NCBI GenBank assembly: GCA_963811255.1
Contig: CAWEQI010000002.1
Location: 62,001 to 126,000, forward strand
Direction: 5' to 3'
DNA length: 64,000 bases
Origin: Croceibacterium_B sp963811255
Lineage (GTDB): Bacteria > Pseudomonadota > Alphaproteobacteria > Sphingomonadales > Sphingomonadaceae
Shown: piece after piece, positions 52,179 through 60,512 of the stretch
Layout of the letters: each line of letters starts with the position of its first letter
Position numbering within the stretch: the stretch's first letter is position 1
Position numbers and translations under genes: made by a program
Notes under the pieces: model-generated
Seen by the model: the letters and a program-made list of their open reading frames with translations, nothing else
The model's database searches: none
What the model was told of the DNA's origin: nothing

Positions 52179-52910
52179 TCAAACCTTCCACCCCGAATGG
52201 ATCGCCACCAGGCCGCCCATGATCGGCTCCACCTTCACTTGCGAAAAGCCGGCCTGGCGGATCATGCCTGCGAACTCGGCCATCGGCGGGAAACGGCGGA
52301 TCGATTCGACCAGATAGCGGTAGCTGTCCTCGTCGCCGGCGATGGCCTTGCCGATCCGCGGCACCAACTCGTGCGAATAGCGGTCGTAGAGGTCCCTGAA
52401 GCCGGGCCATTCCGTGGTCGAGAACTCGAGACAAAAAAACCGCCCGCCGAACTTGAGTACCCGGTAGGCCTCTTTGAGCGCCCGTTCGATGTGCGTCACA
52501 TTCCTGATGCCGAAGGCGATCGTATAGGCATCGAACATCCGGTCGGGGAAAGTCAGCGCCTCGGCGTTCTGGCGCGACCATACCAGGCCGTCCACGCCGC
52601 GCTTCATCGCCCGCTCGACACCGACGTCGAGCATCGCCTGGTTGATGTCGGCGACGGTCACCTCAGCGCCGCTCCCGGCGAGGCGGAAGGCGATGTCGCC
52701 GGTGCCGCCCGCCATGTCGAGGATCGCCTCTCCCTTCTGCGGCTTGACCCGCCGGACGAAGCGGTCCTTCCACAAGCGGTGCAGCCCGCCCGACATCGCA
52801 TCGTTCATGATGTCGTATTTCTTCGCCACGCCGGAGAAGACCTCGCCCACCCGGCGGGTCTTTTCCTCAGGGGCCACGTCCTCGTAACCGAAGGATACCT
52901 GATCGCTCAT
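52179..52910 (-). CDS. ubiE: Ubiquinone/menaquinone biosynthesis C-methyltransferase UbiE
   Basis: A 243-residue SAM-dependent methyltransferase adding the C-methyl group of the ubiquinone ring. Signatures are FSGVAKKYDIMNDAMSGGLHRLWKD near the N-terminus, the SAM loop ILDMAGGTGDIAFRLA, the family block AFGIRNVTHIERALKEAYRVLKFGGRFFCLEFS, and the C-terminal VEPIMGGLVAIHSGWKV. The ATG at 52910 gives the normal length; a frame to 52997 adds unrelated residues. It is divergent from mutM with 58 bases between starts. Confidence 0.97.
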   Translation of the reverse strand: MSDQVSFGYEDVAPEEKTRRVGEVFSGVAKKYDIMNDAMSGGLHRLWKDRFVRRVKPQKGEAILDMAGGTGDIAFRLAGSGAEVTVADINQAMLDVGVERAMKRGVDGLVWSRQNAEALTFPDRMFDAYTIAFGIRNVTHIERALKEAYRVLKFGGRFFCLEFSTTEWPGFRDLYDRYSHELVPRIGKAIAGDEDSYRYLVESIRRFPPMAEFAGMIRQAGFSQVKVEPIMGGLVAIHSGWKV

Positions 52911-52968
52911 CGCCCTGTGCCTTAGGGACAATTGCCGTGCGGGCAAAGAGTGATACAGCCGCCGCCGC

Positions 52969-53784
52969 ATGCCCGAGCTTCCCGAAGTCGAAACCACCGT
53001 GCGCGGCCTCGCCCGCTATCTCGAAGGCGAGCGTCTCGCTCATGTCGCGCTCAACCGGCCCGACATGCGGTTTCCGTTTCCCGACGGATTCGTTCAGGAC
53101 CTAGCCGGGTCGCGTGTGACCGCCCTCGGGCGGCGGGCCAAGTACGGTCTAATTCACACCGACCGGGCGCAGACGATGGTGTTCCATCTCGGCATGAGCG
53201 GGCGCTGGCGGATCGATCCCGAGAGCCTGGGCAAGCACGACCACCTGGTGCTCGAGACGGCGGCGCATCGCTTCGCGCTGTGCGATCCGCGCCGCTTCGG
53301 CTTCGTCGATCTGGTGCCGACCGCCGAACTCGATGCCTGGCCGCCGTTTGCCGCGATGGGCCCGGAACCGCTCGAGCCCGGGCTGACCGCGGAGCACCTC
53401 AAGGTCGCGTTGCGTGGACGCAAACAGGCGATCAAGCTGATGCTGCTCGATCAGCGAATCGTCGCCGGCTTGGGCAACATCTACGTCTGCGAAGCGCTCT
53501 ACCGCGCGAGAATCGACCCGCGAAAGCCCGCCGGCAAGCTTTCCGGACCGGCGCTCGGGCGGCTGGCGGCGGCGATCCGGGAGGTGCTGCTGGAGGCAAT
53601 CGAGGCCGGCGGATCGTCCCTGCGCGACTATGCCGCACCCGACGGCCAACTCGGCTATTTCTCAAAGCGATTCGATGTTTACGATCGTGCGGGCGAGCCC
53701 TGTCGGCGCGGCGATGGCGGGACGGTACAACGTCTTGCGCAGGGGGGGCGCAGTACCTGGTTCTGTCAGCGCTGTCAGCGCTGA
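52969..53784 (+). CDS. mutM: Formamidopyrimidine-DNA glycosylase, zinc finger lacking one Cys
   Basis: A 271-residue Fpg/MutM, removing 8-oxoguanine and formamidopyrimidines. Pro2-Glu3 at the N-terminus (MPELPEVE) and Lys58 (GRRAKYG) form the catalytic site. The helix-two-turn-helix block is QRIVAGLGNIYVCEALYRARIDP. The C-terminal zinc-finger region reads C244-R-R-G247, then GRSTWFC266-Q-R-C269, so the second cysteine of the usual four is Gly. Zinc may be bound with three Cys plus another ligand (Asp248 is next), or the loop may be zinc-free as in some relatives. It is convergent with no gene; rpsT follows in the same direction. Confidence 0.95.
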   Translation: MPELPEVETTVRGLARYLEGERLAHVALNRPDMRFPFPDGFVQDLAGSRVTALGRRAKYGLIHTDRAQTMVFHLGMSGRWRIDPESLGKHDHLVLETAAHRFALCDPRRFGFVDLVPTAELDAWPPFAAMGPEPLEPGLTAEHLKVALRGRKQAIKLMLLDQRIVAGLGNIYVCEALYRARIDPRKPAGKLSGPALGRLAAAIREVLLEAIEAGGSSLRDYAAPDGQLGYFSKRFDVYDRAGEPCRRGDGGTVQRLAQGGRSTWFCQRCQR

Positions 53785-53905
53785 ACCGACCGTTTGCATT
53801 AGCTTCGCCCCCCTATGGTATATCAAAGCGAGGTGGTCGCACTGTTCGCGATTTCGCATTATTGAGCGAGCGGCAAGATCCCGCGCCGGGTCACCGCCGC
53901 AAAGA

Positions 53906-53934
53906 TTGACGATTCGCCCGCCTGCCGCTAAGGG
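53906..53934 (+). promoter_or_regulatory. Candidate promoter of rpsT
   Basis: TTGACG at 53906-53911 and GCTAAGGG at 53927-53934 fit the alphaproteobacterial housekeeping pattern (TTGACG, about 14 bases, GCTAnA). This puts transcription start about 70-75 bases before the rpsT ATG. It is assigned by eye. Confidence 0.4.
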
Positions 53935-54013
53935 CGCCGCCTTCCGGCGAACCTTCGCCTCTTCAGACAGACACGCATTTGCGGCCGCGCCCCGGCCCGA
54001 CAGAGGAACAGAC

Positions 54014-54274
54014 ATGGCCAATACGCCGCAAGCCAAGAAGCGCATCCGCCGCAACGCTCGCCGTACCGAGATCAACGGCGCTCGCGTCAGCCGCATTCGC
54101 AATTTCGTCAAGAAGGTCGAGCTGGCGATCGCCGGCGGGGACAAGAAAGCCGCGGCCGAAGCGCTCAAGCAGGCCCAGCCCGAGCTCGCCCGTGGGGTCG
54201 CTCGCGGAGTGCTGCATAAGAACACCGCATCGCGCAAGTTGAGTCGGCTGAGCAAGCGAGTCGCGGGGATGTGA
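54014..54274 (+). CDS. rpsT: 30S ribosomal protein S20
   Basis: An 86-residue basic protein binding 16S rRNA in the small subunit. The family start MANTPQAKKRIRRNARRTEIN and the closing LHKNTASRKLSRLSKRV are unmistakable. GAGGAACAG precedes the ATG. A strong intrinsic terminator follows 41 bases downstream, so it is a monocistronic unit between mutM and dnaA. Confidence 0.97.
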   Translation: MANTPQAKKRIRRNARRTEINGARVSRIRNFVKKVELAIAGGDKKAAAEALKQAQPELARGVARGVLHKNTASRKLSRLSKRVAGM

Positions 54275-54315
54275 TTCGCCGCCAGGTCCATTCCCGCGGG
54301 AACGGAATCGGAACG

Positions 54316-54345
54316 AGGCCGGCGCCGAAAGCGCCGGCCTTTTTT
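54316..54345 (+). terminator. Rho-independent terminator of rpsT
   Basis: Ten-base perfect stem AGGCCGGCGC (54316-54325) and GCGCCGGCCT (54331-54340), loop CGAAA, followed directly by TTTTT. This is a canonical intrinsic terminator. Confidence 0.93.
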
Positions 54346-54701
54346 GCACCTGCGAAGGATGGCGCGGCGCCCTTCCAAAGAGTGTAGGTTTTTCCGCGAT
54401 TCGCGTTGGATGCCCCGCAATATACGTTATAAAACAATTGCTTGAACGCACGTCTGCGGGGTTGCGCCGAGTCAAGCGCTATATTTCACATTTTTTACAC
54501 GCTCGGCCCTTGCCCTGCGCCGCAAGGCATCCGTAGAACCTTCTCACGGGCCGCGGCGAAGCTGCCTCGGCTCTTGCAGTGAGACGACGAATTGGCGTGC
54601 GCCGACCCCTGTCACAAACGGGGGATTCCGGCGAGGGGCGGAGCTTTGCCGGCGCTACGCATCGTCTGGGGGTTTGGTCTTTTTTGGGACGGGGCGAGAG
54701 C
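54346..54701. other. dnaA leader/promoter region
   Basis: About 355 bases without a gene. The part at 54415-54500 is clearly AT-richer than its surroundings and includes GCTATATT (54478-54485), a good alphaproteobacterial -10 but without a clear -35 at proper distance. No TTATCCACA-type DnaA box was found by eye, so I do not call an origin here. Confidence 0.4.
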
Positions 54702-56177
54702 ATGATTCGCATTGGTGCGCATGCCGGACATCCGGCGTCGGGAGGGGAGAGCCGCAAGGTGGGGCAGATCGAGGATCAGGACGCCGTGGATCTGGCCGCC
54801 GACTGGGCGGACATCAGCCAGGGCCTTCGCAAGGACCTCGGCCACCAGCTGTTCAGCCAGTGGATCAAGCCGATCCAGCTGGGCGGCTTCTGTAAGGAGA
54901 CCGGCACGCTCGACTTGTACCTGCCGACCGAGTTTTCGGCCAACTGGGTGCAGGATCGATTCTCGGACCGCCTGAGCCTCGCCTGGAAAATCGCCCGCGG
55001 CGAAGTGCGCAACGTGCGCATCGGCGTGCACCCCGGCCGCCGCAAGCTGAACGACATCGACTTGCGCGGGCAGGACGGCTTCGGCCACCGCGCGGCCAAC
55101 GACGCGGTGCCGGGCATGGCGATGGCCTCGATCGGCGAGCACGGCTTCACCAGCTCGGTCGGCCTCGACCCGTCGCAGACCTTCGCCGCGTTCGTCACCG
55201 GCACCACCAACGTGCTCGCGTTCAACGCCGCCGAGCGCATGTCGAAAACCGAGGCGCCGCAGTTCAGTCCGCTGTATCTCAAGGCCGCGACCGGCCACGG
55301 CAAGACCCACCTGCTGCACGCGATCGGCCACTCCTATCTCCAGGGCCACCCGCGCGCGCGCATCTTCTACTGCAGCGCCGAGCGCTTCATGATCGAGTTT
55401 GTCCAGGCGTTGCGCTCGAACGAGATGATGGAGTTCAAGGCCCGGCTGCGCGCGTTCGACCTGCTGCTGGTCGACGACATCCAGTTCATCATCGGCAAAG
55501 CCGCCGCGCAGGAAGAGTTGCTCTACACGATCGACGCGCTGCTCGCCGAGGGCAAGCGGCTGGTGTTCGCCGCCGACCGCGCGCCGCAGGCGCTCGACGG
55601 AGTCGAGCCGCGGCTGCTCAGCCGGCTGTCGATGGGTCTCGTCGCCGACATCCAGCCGGCCGACATCGAACTCAGGCGCTCGATTCTCGAATCCAAGCTG
55701 ACCCGGTTCGCCCCGCTCGAGGTGCCGGCGGACGTGATCGAGTTCCTCGCCCGCACCATCAACCGCAACGTGCGCGAACTGGTCGGGGGCTTGAACAAGC
55801 TGATCGCCTACGCCCAGCTGACCGGGCAGGAAGTCAGCCTGCAGCTCGCCGAGGAGCAGCTGACCGATATTCTCTCGGCCAACCGCCGGCGGATCACGAT
55901 CGACGAAATTCAGCGCACCGTCTGCCAGTTCTACCGCGTCGACCGCTCCGAAATGTCGAGCAAGCGCCGCGCCCGGGCGGTGGTGCGGCCCCGGCAAGTG
56001 GCGATGTACCTCGCCAAGGTGCTGACCCCGCGCAGCTATCCCGAAATCGGCCGCAAGTTCGGCGGCCGCGACCATTCGACGGTGATCCATGCGGTGCGTC
56101 TGATCGAGGACCTGAGGAAGCGTGACGCCGACATGGACGGCGATGTGCGCAGCCTGTTGAGACAGCTGGAAAGCTGA
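54702..56177 (+). CDS. dnaA: Chromosomal replication initiator DnaA
   Basis: A 491-residue AAA+ initiator. Domain I lies at about 30-100 (LFSQWIKPIQLGGF). The ATPase domain has Walker A ATGHGKTHLLHAIGH and Walker B LLLVDDIQFIIGK. The C-terminal helix-turn-helix signature is RPRQVAMYLAKVLTPRSYPEIGRKFGGRDHSTVIHAV, which reads the DnaA box. The N-terminus is about 30 residues longer than in E. coli. The ATG at 54702 is preferred to upstream starts because GGGGCGAGAG precedes it. It stands alone, with no dnaN-recF next to it, as is usual in alphaproteobacteria. Confidence 0.95.
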   Translation: MIRIGAHAGHPASGGESRKVGQIEDQDAVDLAADWADISQGLRKDLGHQLFSQWIKPIQLGGFCKETGTLDLYLPTEFSANWVQDRFSDRLSLAWKIARGEVRNVRIGVHPGRRKLNDIDLRGQDGFGHRAANDAVPGMAMASIGEHGFTSSVGLDPSQTFAAFVTGTTNVLAFNAAERMSKTEAPQFSPLYLKAATGHGKTHLLHAIGHSYLQGHPRARIFYCSAERFMIEFVQALRSNEMMEFKARLRAFDLLLVDDIQFIIGKAAAQEELLYTIDALLAEGKRLVFAADRAPQALDGVEPRLLSRLSMGLVADIQPADIELRRSILESKLTRFAPLEVPADVIEFLARTINRNVRELVGGLNKLIAYAQLTGQEVSLQLAEEQLTDILSANRRRITIDEIQRTVCQFYRVDRSEMSSKRRARAVVRPRQVAMYLAKVLTPRSYPEIGRKFGGRDHSTVIHAVRLIEDLRKRDADMDGDVRSLLRQLES

Positions 56178-56189
56178 GGACCTCTACTT

Positions 56190-56280
56190 TTCGAGCGGCC
56201 ATCCAACCGCTCGTCCTCGCGGCTATTCCCTTCGCTACGCGCCGGGGCCGCTGCGGGCGCGCATTCGCGCTTGCGGGCTA
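56190..56280 (-). repeat. Structured repeat, copy alpha
   Basis: Conserved core at 56214-56248, read on the minus strand as CCCCGGCGCGTAGCGAAGGG... ending GAGGA. Past the core, GAGCGG and CCGCTC (56193-56212 region) form one hairpin; before it, GCGC/GCGC around GAAT (56258-56272 region) forms another. The same order of hairpin, core, hairpin is seen in copy beta with different stem sequences. Confidence 0.7.
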
Positions 56281-56349
56281 CTGGTCGTAACCCGTTCCAT
56301 TCCAAGCCGATGCTGTCTGGCGAAACTCACGGTCGGCGACTAGCCGACC

Positions 56350-56437
56350 GCAAGGCCGAACGGCCGCCCGCAGGTGCCCCGGCGCGTAGCGAAGGGATCA
56401 GCACCGAGGACGCACCCGCGGACGCGGGTGCACGAAA
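56350..56437 (+). repeat. Structured repeat, copy beta
   Basis: Core at 56376-56410. It is preceded by the hairpin GGCCG-AA-CGGCC (56354-56365 region) and followed by the perfect hairpin GCACCCGC-GGAC-GCGGGTGC (56412-56431). It lies inverted to copy alpha, with about 100 bases between. Confidence 0.7.
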
Positions 56438-56481
56438 CAAAAATTCGACAGCCTGCCCACACCCTGCCAACAGGTTTTTCC

Positions 56482-57267
56482 ATGCCCCTCTCCCCCGACC
56501 GCCTCGACCGTTTCGCGCGCCACATCGTGCTGCCCGAGATCGGTGGCGCGGGCCAGACGGCGCTGGCCAAGGCGCACGTGGTGCTGGTCGGATTGGGCGG
56601 GATCGGCTCGCCGGCGCTGCAATACCTCGCTGGCGCGGGCGTCGGCACGCTGACGCTGATCGACGACGACCGCGTCGAACCGAGCAATCTCCAGCGCCAG
56701 ACGCTGTTCGGCGAAAGCGATGCCGGGCGCTGCAAGACCGAACTGGCGGCGCTATGGGTCGAGGAATTCGACCAGCTGATCGAGGTCACCTGGCACACCC
56801 GCCGCCTGACCGAAGACAACGCCGGCGAGCTGATCGATTCCGCCGACCTGGTGCTGGACGGCTGCGACAACTTCGCCACCCGGTTGGCGGTATCCGACGC
56901 CTGCATCGCCGCCCGCATCCCGCTGGTCAGCGCCGCGGTCGGGCGCTTCCAGGGCCAGGTGAGCGCGTTCGCCGGGCACTTGCCCGGCCAGCCGTGCTAT
57001 CGCTGCTTCGTCGGCGACGCGTTCGACGCCGACGACTGCGACACATGCGCCGAGGACGGCGTGCTGGGAGCGATGGCCGGGTGGACCGGGACCTTCGCCG
57101 CGCTGCAGGCCGTCCGCGTGCTGCTCGCCCCCACGGGGGGCTTCGGCGATCCGCAATGGGGCAAGCTCCACGTCCTCGACGGCCTGGCGCCGAGCCTGCG
57201 GACGATGACCATCGCCAAGGACCCGGCCTGCCGGGGATGCGGACCCGGCAAGAAGCCACCGAACTAG
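56482..57267 (+). CDS. moeB: MoeB/ThiF family adenylyltransferase
   Basis: A 261-residue E1-like enzyme that adenylates the C-terminal Gly of a ubiquitin-like sulfur carrier (MoaD or ThiS). The N-terminal RFARHIVLPEIGGAGQ is typical. The ATP loop is LVGLGGIGSPALQYLAGAGVG, with TLIDDDRVEPSNLQRQTLF behind it. Zinc cysteines are in PCYRCF and ACRGCG. The block CDTCAEDGVLGAMAG follows the crossover loop. MoaD, ThiS or rhodanese partners are not adjacent in the same operon, so molybdopterin versus thiamine cannot be decided; the symbol is the more common one for this length. The ATG is 304 bases after dnaA. Confidence 0.87.
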   Translation: MPLSPDRLDRFARHIVLPEIGGAGQTALAKAHVVLVGLGGIGSPALQYLAGAGVGTLTLIDDDRVEPSNLQRQTLFGESDAGRCKTELAALWVEEFDQLIEVTWHTRRLTEDNAGELIDSADLVLDGCDNFATRLAVSDACIAARIPLVSAAVGRFQGQVSAFAGHLPGQPCYRCFVGDAFDADDCDTCAEDGVLGAMAGWTGTFAALQAVRVLLAPTGGFGDPQWGKLHVLDGLAPSLRTMTIAKDPACRGCGPGKKPPN

Positions 57268-57427
57268 GGAGGACTTTCATGCTGCACGCATTGATCGGCG
57301 ACCGACGATGTGATTATGGCGGAAAGTTGGAGAGGGGGCTGCCCACAGATGAACGGATCTTCGGGGTTCAATCGGGGGCGGCGGCGATGGAGGGTTCGCC
57401 GTCCGTTGCAAGGGTCCTCGTTCGCCA

Positions 57428-59290
57428 ATGGCTAATCCGATCCGGAAATGGACCGCGCCGGGCGACAGGTTCCTCAAGTGGGGCCGGTCGATCGTTCCGA
57501 TCCGGCCGGTAGAGGAGGAGGAGCGGCACCGGCTCGGGCTGGTTCCGCTCTCGCTCCTCGCGCTGATCGTCGGCATGGTCGCCGGCTTCGGCGCGCTGGT
57601 GTTCCGCCAGCTGATCGGGCTGGTCCACAACCTGCTGTTCCTGGGGCAGCTCTCCACCACCTATGACGCCAACGTGTTCACGCCGGCCTCGCCGTGGGGC
57701 CCGTGGATCATCCTGGTGCCGGTGATCGGCGCCGTGGTCGTCACCTTCCTGGTGGTCAATTTCGCCCCCGAGGCGCGCGGCCACGGCGTGCCCGAGGTGC
57801 TCGACGCGATCTATTACAAGGAAGGCAAAATCCGGCCCGTCGTCGTGCTGGTCAAGTCGCTCGCCTCGGCTTTCGCGATCGGCTCGGGCGCGTCGGTCGG
57901 CCGCGAGGGGCCGATCATCCAGATCGGCTCGGCCATGGGCTCGACCCTCGGCGAGATCGTCACGATGCCGGCGGGCCAGCGCATCACCCTCGTCGCCGCC
58001 GGCGCGGGCGCGGGCATTGCCGCCACTTTCAACACCCCGATCGGCGGGGTGATGTTCGCGATCGAGCTGATGATGCCCGAGGTCAGCGCCAGCACGTTCC
58101 TGCCGGTCGCGCTGGCGACCGGTGCGGCGACGTTCATCGGCCGCTGGGGGCTCGGCAACCATCCGGCGTTCCTCGTCCCGCAACTGGCGACGGTGACCAG
58201 CCAGGGCGCTGCGCTGGCGACGTTGCTGCTGTTCGCGGCGCTGGGAGCGATCACCGGCGCCGCCGCGGCGGGATTCGTTCGGGCGCTGGTCTTTGCGGAA
58301 GACACGTTCGAGAAGATGGAGCGGCCTTATCTCCGGCACGTGCTCGGCATGCTGTCGGTCGGCGTACTGATGTACCTGCTGCTGGTGACGGCCGGGCATT
58401 ACTACGTGGAAGGGGTCGGTTACGCCACGATCGAGGCCATCCTTACGGGCCGCGAGACGGTCTTCTGGCTGCTCGCGATCCTGTTCGTCTGCAAAATGTT
58501 CGCCACATCGGCGAGCCTCGGATCGGGCTCGTCGGGCGGCATCTTCTCCCCGTGTCTGTTCATGGGCGCGACGCTTGGCGGCAGCTTCGCCTCGCTGCTG
58601 ACGCTGCTCGGCGTGCCGCTGGCGCTCAGCGTACCGGCTTTTGCGATGGTCGGCATGGGCGCGATGGTCGGCGGCGGGACCGGCGCGGCGATGACCGCCG
58701 TGGTGATGATCTTCGAGATGACTCGCAGCTACGACATCATCATGCCGATGATCGTCGCGGTGGCGATGAGCGTCGGCGTGCGGCGGGTGCTCAGCCGGGA
58801 GAACATCTACACCTTGAAGCTTGCTCGCCGCGGGCGCGTGCTGCCCAAGGCGCTCCATGCCAACATGTTCCTCGTCCGCCGCGCACGCGAGGTGCTCGAC
58901 AGTGATGTGCTGGTGCTGCCGGCGGAAACCACCCTGGATCAGTTCTTCCAGGGACCCGGTGAAATCGCCCGCCTGTGCCACGTGGTCGTGACCAAGGACG
59001 ACAAGCTGACCGGCGTTCTGCGGATCAATACCGGCCTCCGGCGGGGGCTGGAGGCGGCCCACACCGCCGTCACCCTGGGCGAAGTCGCCAGCAAGCGTTT
59101 CATCGTTGTGCGCGAAGATTCGATTGTGTTCGATGTGATCAACCAAATGTGGCGCAAGAACGCCACCATGGCCGTGGTCACGCGGGGCCGAGGCGCCCCG
59201 CGCGGCGAGGATGTCGCCGGAGTGATCACCAAGGAGCACATAGCCGATTCGGTCGCCAGCAGCGTGCGAATCTATCCGCACGAGTTGTAG
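57428..59290 (+). CDS. ClC-type chloride channel/transporter with C-terminal CBS domains
   Basis: 620 residues: the ClC membrane domain (about 35-440) followed by a CBS pair (about 475-615). Selectivity-filter motifs are GSGASVGREGPIIQIGS, where E160 is the gating glutamate, and SLGSGSSGGIFSPCLFMGA. The residue corresponding to the internal proton glutamate of E. coli ClC appears to be Leu214 (FAIELMM), as in channel-type members, so a chloride channel is at least as likely as a proton antiporter. The CBS part may bind adenine nucleotides. A frame from an ATG at 57279 with a good ribosome site precedes and overlaps it but looks non-coding. Confidence 0.9.
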   Translation: MANPIRKWTAPGDRFLKWGRSIVPIRPVEEEERHRLGLVPLSLLALIVGMVAGFGALVFRQLIGLVHNLLFLGQLSTTYDANVFTPASPWGPWIILVPVIGAVVVTFLVVNFAPEARGHGVPEVLDAIYYKEGKIRPVVVLVKSLASAFAIGSGASVGREGPIIQIGSAMGSTLGEIVTMPAGQRITLVAAGAGAGIAATFNTPIGGVMFAIELMMPEVSASTFLPVALATGAATFIGRWGLGNHPAFLVPQLATVTSQGAALATLLLFAALGAITGAAAAGFVRALVFAEDTFEKMERPYLRHVLGMLSVGVLMYLLLVTAGHYYVEGVGYATIEAILTGRETVFWLLAILFVCKMFATSASLGSGSSGGIFSPCLFMGATLGGSFASLLTLLGVPLALSVPAFAMVGMGAMVGGGTGAAMTAVVMIFEMTRSYDIIMPMIVAVAMSVGVRRVLSRENIYTLKLARRGRVLPKALHANMFLVRRAREVLDSDVLVLPAETTLDQFFQGPGEIARLCHVVVTKDDKLTGVLRINTGLRRGLEAAHTAVTLGEVASKRFIVVREDSIVFDVINQMWRKNATMAVVTRGRGAPRGEDVAGVITKEHIADSVASSVRIYPHEL

Positions 59291-59311
59291 GGTCGCTGCT
59301 ACGGCCTGAAG

Positions 59312-59704
59312 TCAGCCGTTCTCGATCGGGAAGCCCGCCTCGGCCGCGTCCTTGAAGCCGCCCAGATTGTACACCCTCTCGTATCCCATGTCGTGCAGGG
59401 CCTTGCCGGAAAGCGCAGCTCGGCCGCCGGACGCGCAGTAGAGGACCACCGGCCGGTCACGGCGGAACTCCGGGTTATGATAGGGCGTGGCATCGTCGGC
59501 CCGGAACTCCAGCATGCCGCGCGACACGTGAACCGCCTGCTTCAGCTTCCCGCTCTGCTCGACCTCCGGCAGGTCGCGGCAATCGACCAGCAGCGCATCC
59601 TCGTCGTCGACCAGCCGGCGCGCCTCGTCCGCGGCAATCTTGGGAACGCACTCGTTGGCCGCGGCGAGCATATCCTTCACCGAAGTTGGCATTTGCAGCT
59701 CCAT
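59312..59704 (-). CDS. Rhodanese domain protein
   Basis: 130 residues, one rhodanese domain. The N-terminal helix leads to EARRLVDDEDALLVDCRDLPEV. The active-site loop is VLYCASGGRAALSGKAL, with the persulfide-forming Cys at about residue 89, and the end is YNLGGFKDAAEAGFPIENG. It is a likely sulfurtransferase or sulfur carrier in the cytoplasm. The start may be the ATG at 59704 or the one at 59692, four codons in. It lies downstream of the sirtuin gene on the same strand. Confidence 0.88.
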   Translation of the reverse strand: MELQMPTSVKDMLAAANECVPKIAADEARRLVDDEDALLVDCRDLPEVEQSGKLKQAVHVSRGMLEFRADDATPYHNPEFRRDRPVVLYCASGGRAALSGKALHDMGYERVYNLGGFKDAAEAGFPIENG

Positions 59705-59777
59705 TGTCGTGTGGGCGCCCGGCTTGATGTCGGGCGACACCACGCTTGCTACTCCCGAAGGCCACTCGGGGCCAGCC

Positions 59778-60500
59778 TCAGTCCCAGCACTGCCTCGCCG
59801 TCCCATCCAGCACCTCCTCCACCCATGCCGGCACAAGTTGGCTCGCACGGCCGAGGCGGGTCTCGTCGAATAACGGCGAGCCCTGGCTGCGTTCGAGGTT
59901 GAGTTCGAGCGCGCGCGCGCCGCGACTCTTGGCCTGCTGGACGAACCCCGCCGCCGGATAGACCGCGCCCGAGGTGCCGATCGAGACGAACAGGTCGGCT
60001 GCTGCCAGCGCGGCGAAGATGGCATCCATGCCGTAGGGCATCTCGCCGAACCAGACGATGTCGGGCCTGAGCGCCCGCGCGCCGCAGGCGGGGCACGGCG
60101 GGTTATCGCGCAGGGTGCCGGCCCAGCGGTGGCGCGCATCGCAGACGGTGCACCAGGCGCTCAGCCCCTCTCCGTGCATATGCAGCACCCGCCGCGCACC
60201 GCCGCGCTCGTGCAGGTCGTCGATGTTCTGGGTGACGATCAGCAGGTCGCCAGACCATTCGGCATCGAGCTTAGCCAGCGCCTGGTGAGCGGCGTTCGGC
60301 TGCACGGCCTGGATGTTCTTGCGCCGCTCGTCGTAGAAGCGCTGGACCAGGTCCGGGTCGCGGCGGAAGGCCTGCGGCGTGGCGACTTCCTCGACCCGAT
60401 GATCCTCCCACAGCCCGTCCTCGGCCCGGAAGGTGCGCAGCCCCGATTCGGCGCTGATTCCCGCGCCGGTGAGGACGACGATGTTGCGGATTCGGGTCAC
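59778..60500 (-). CDS. cobB: NAD-dependent protein deacylase (sirtuin, CobB-like, class III signature)
   Basis: A 240-residue sirtuin removing acyl groups from lysine with NAD+. The NAD loop is VVLTGAGISAESGLRTFR. Y56 and R59 in FYDERRKN form the Tyr-x-x-Arg pair that in CobB/SIRT5 recognises succinyl and malonyl groups. TQNIDDLHERGG and the catalytic His109 in LHMHGE follow. The zinc finger is C117-x2-C120 and C136-x2-C139, and the second NAD block is SIGTSGAVYPAAGFVQQA. The start is a GTG at 60500. A pair of inverted repeats lies just upstream. Confidence 0.93.
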   Translation of the reverse strand: MTRIRNIVVLTGAGISAESGLRTFRAEDGLWEDHRVEEVATPQAFRRDPDLVQRFYDERRKNIQAVQPNAAHQALAKLDAEWSGDLLIVTQNIDDLHERGGARRVLHMHGEGLSAWCTVCDARHRWAGTLRDNPPCPACGARALRPDIVWFGEMPYGMDAIFAALAAADLFVSIGTSGAVYPAAGFVQQAKSRGARALELNLERSQGSPLFDETRLGRASQLVPAWVEEVLDGTARQCWD

Positions 60501-60512
60501 GCCTTCCCTTCT

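Larger units (their letters stand above)
56178..56481. other. Intergenic region between dnaA and moeB filled by two structured repeats
   Basis: About 300 bases without a gene. Nearly all of it is taken up by two inverted copies of one repeat (cores at 56214-56248 and 56376-56410) with their flanking hairpins. Confidence 0.7.

Noticed and set aside
54415..54500. AT-rich stretch before dnaA as replication origin
   Set aside because: No DnaA-box cluster is visible, and alphaproteobacterial origins are often distant from dnaA.
57279..57512. Short ORF with a strong ribosome-binding site (GGGAGGA) between moeB and the ClC gene
   Set aside because: The 77-residue product overlaps the ClC start, has no hydrophobic or domain pattern, and is low-complexity towards its end. 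A leader peptide cannot be excluded.
57368..59281. A 637-codon minus-strand frame opposite the ClC gene
   Set aside because: The sequence is low-complexity His/Arg/Asp/Ala text mirroring the ClC codons; the plus-strand protein has clear motifs.
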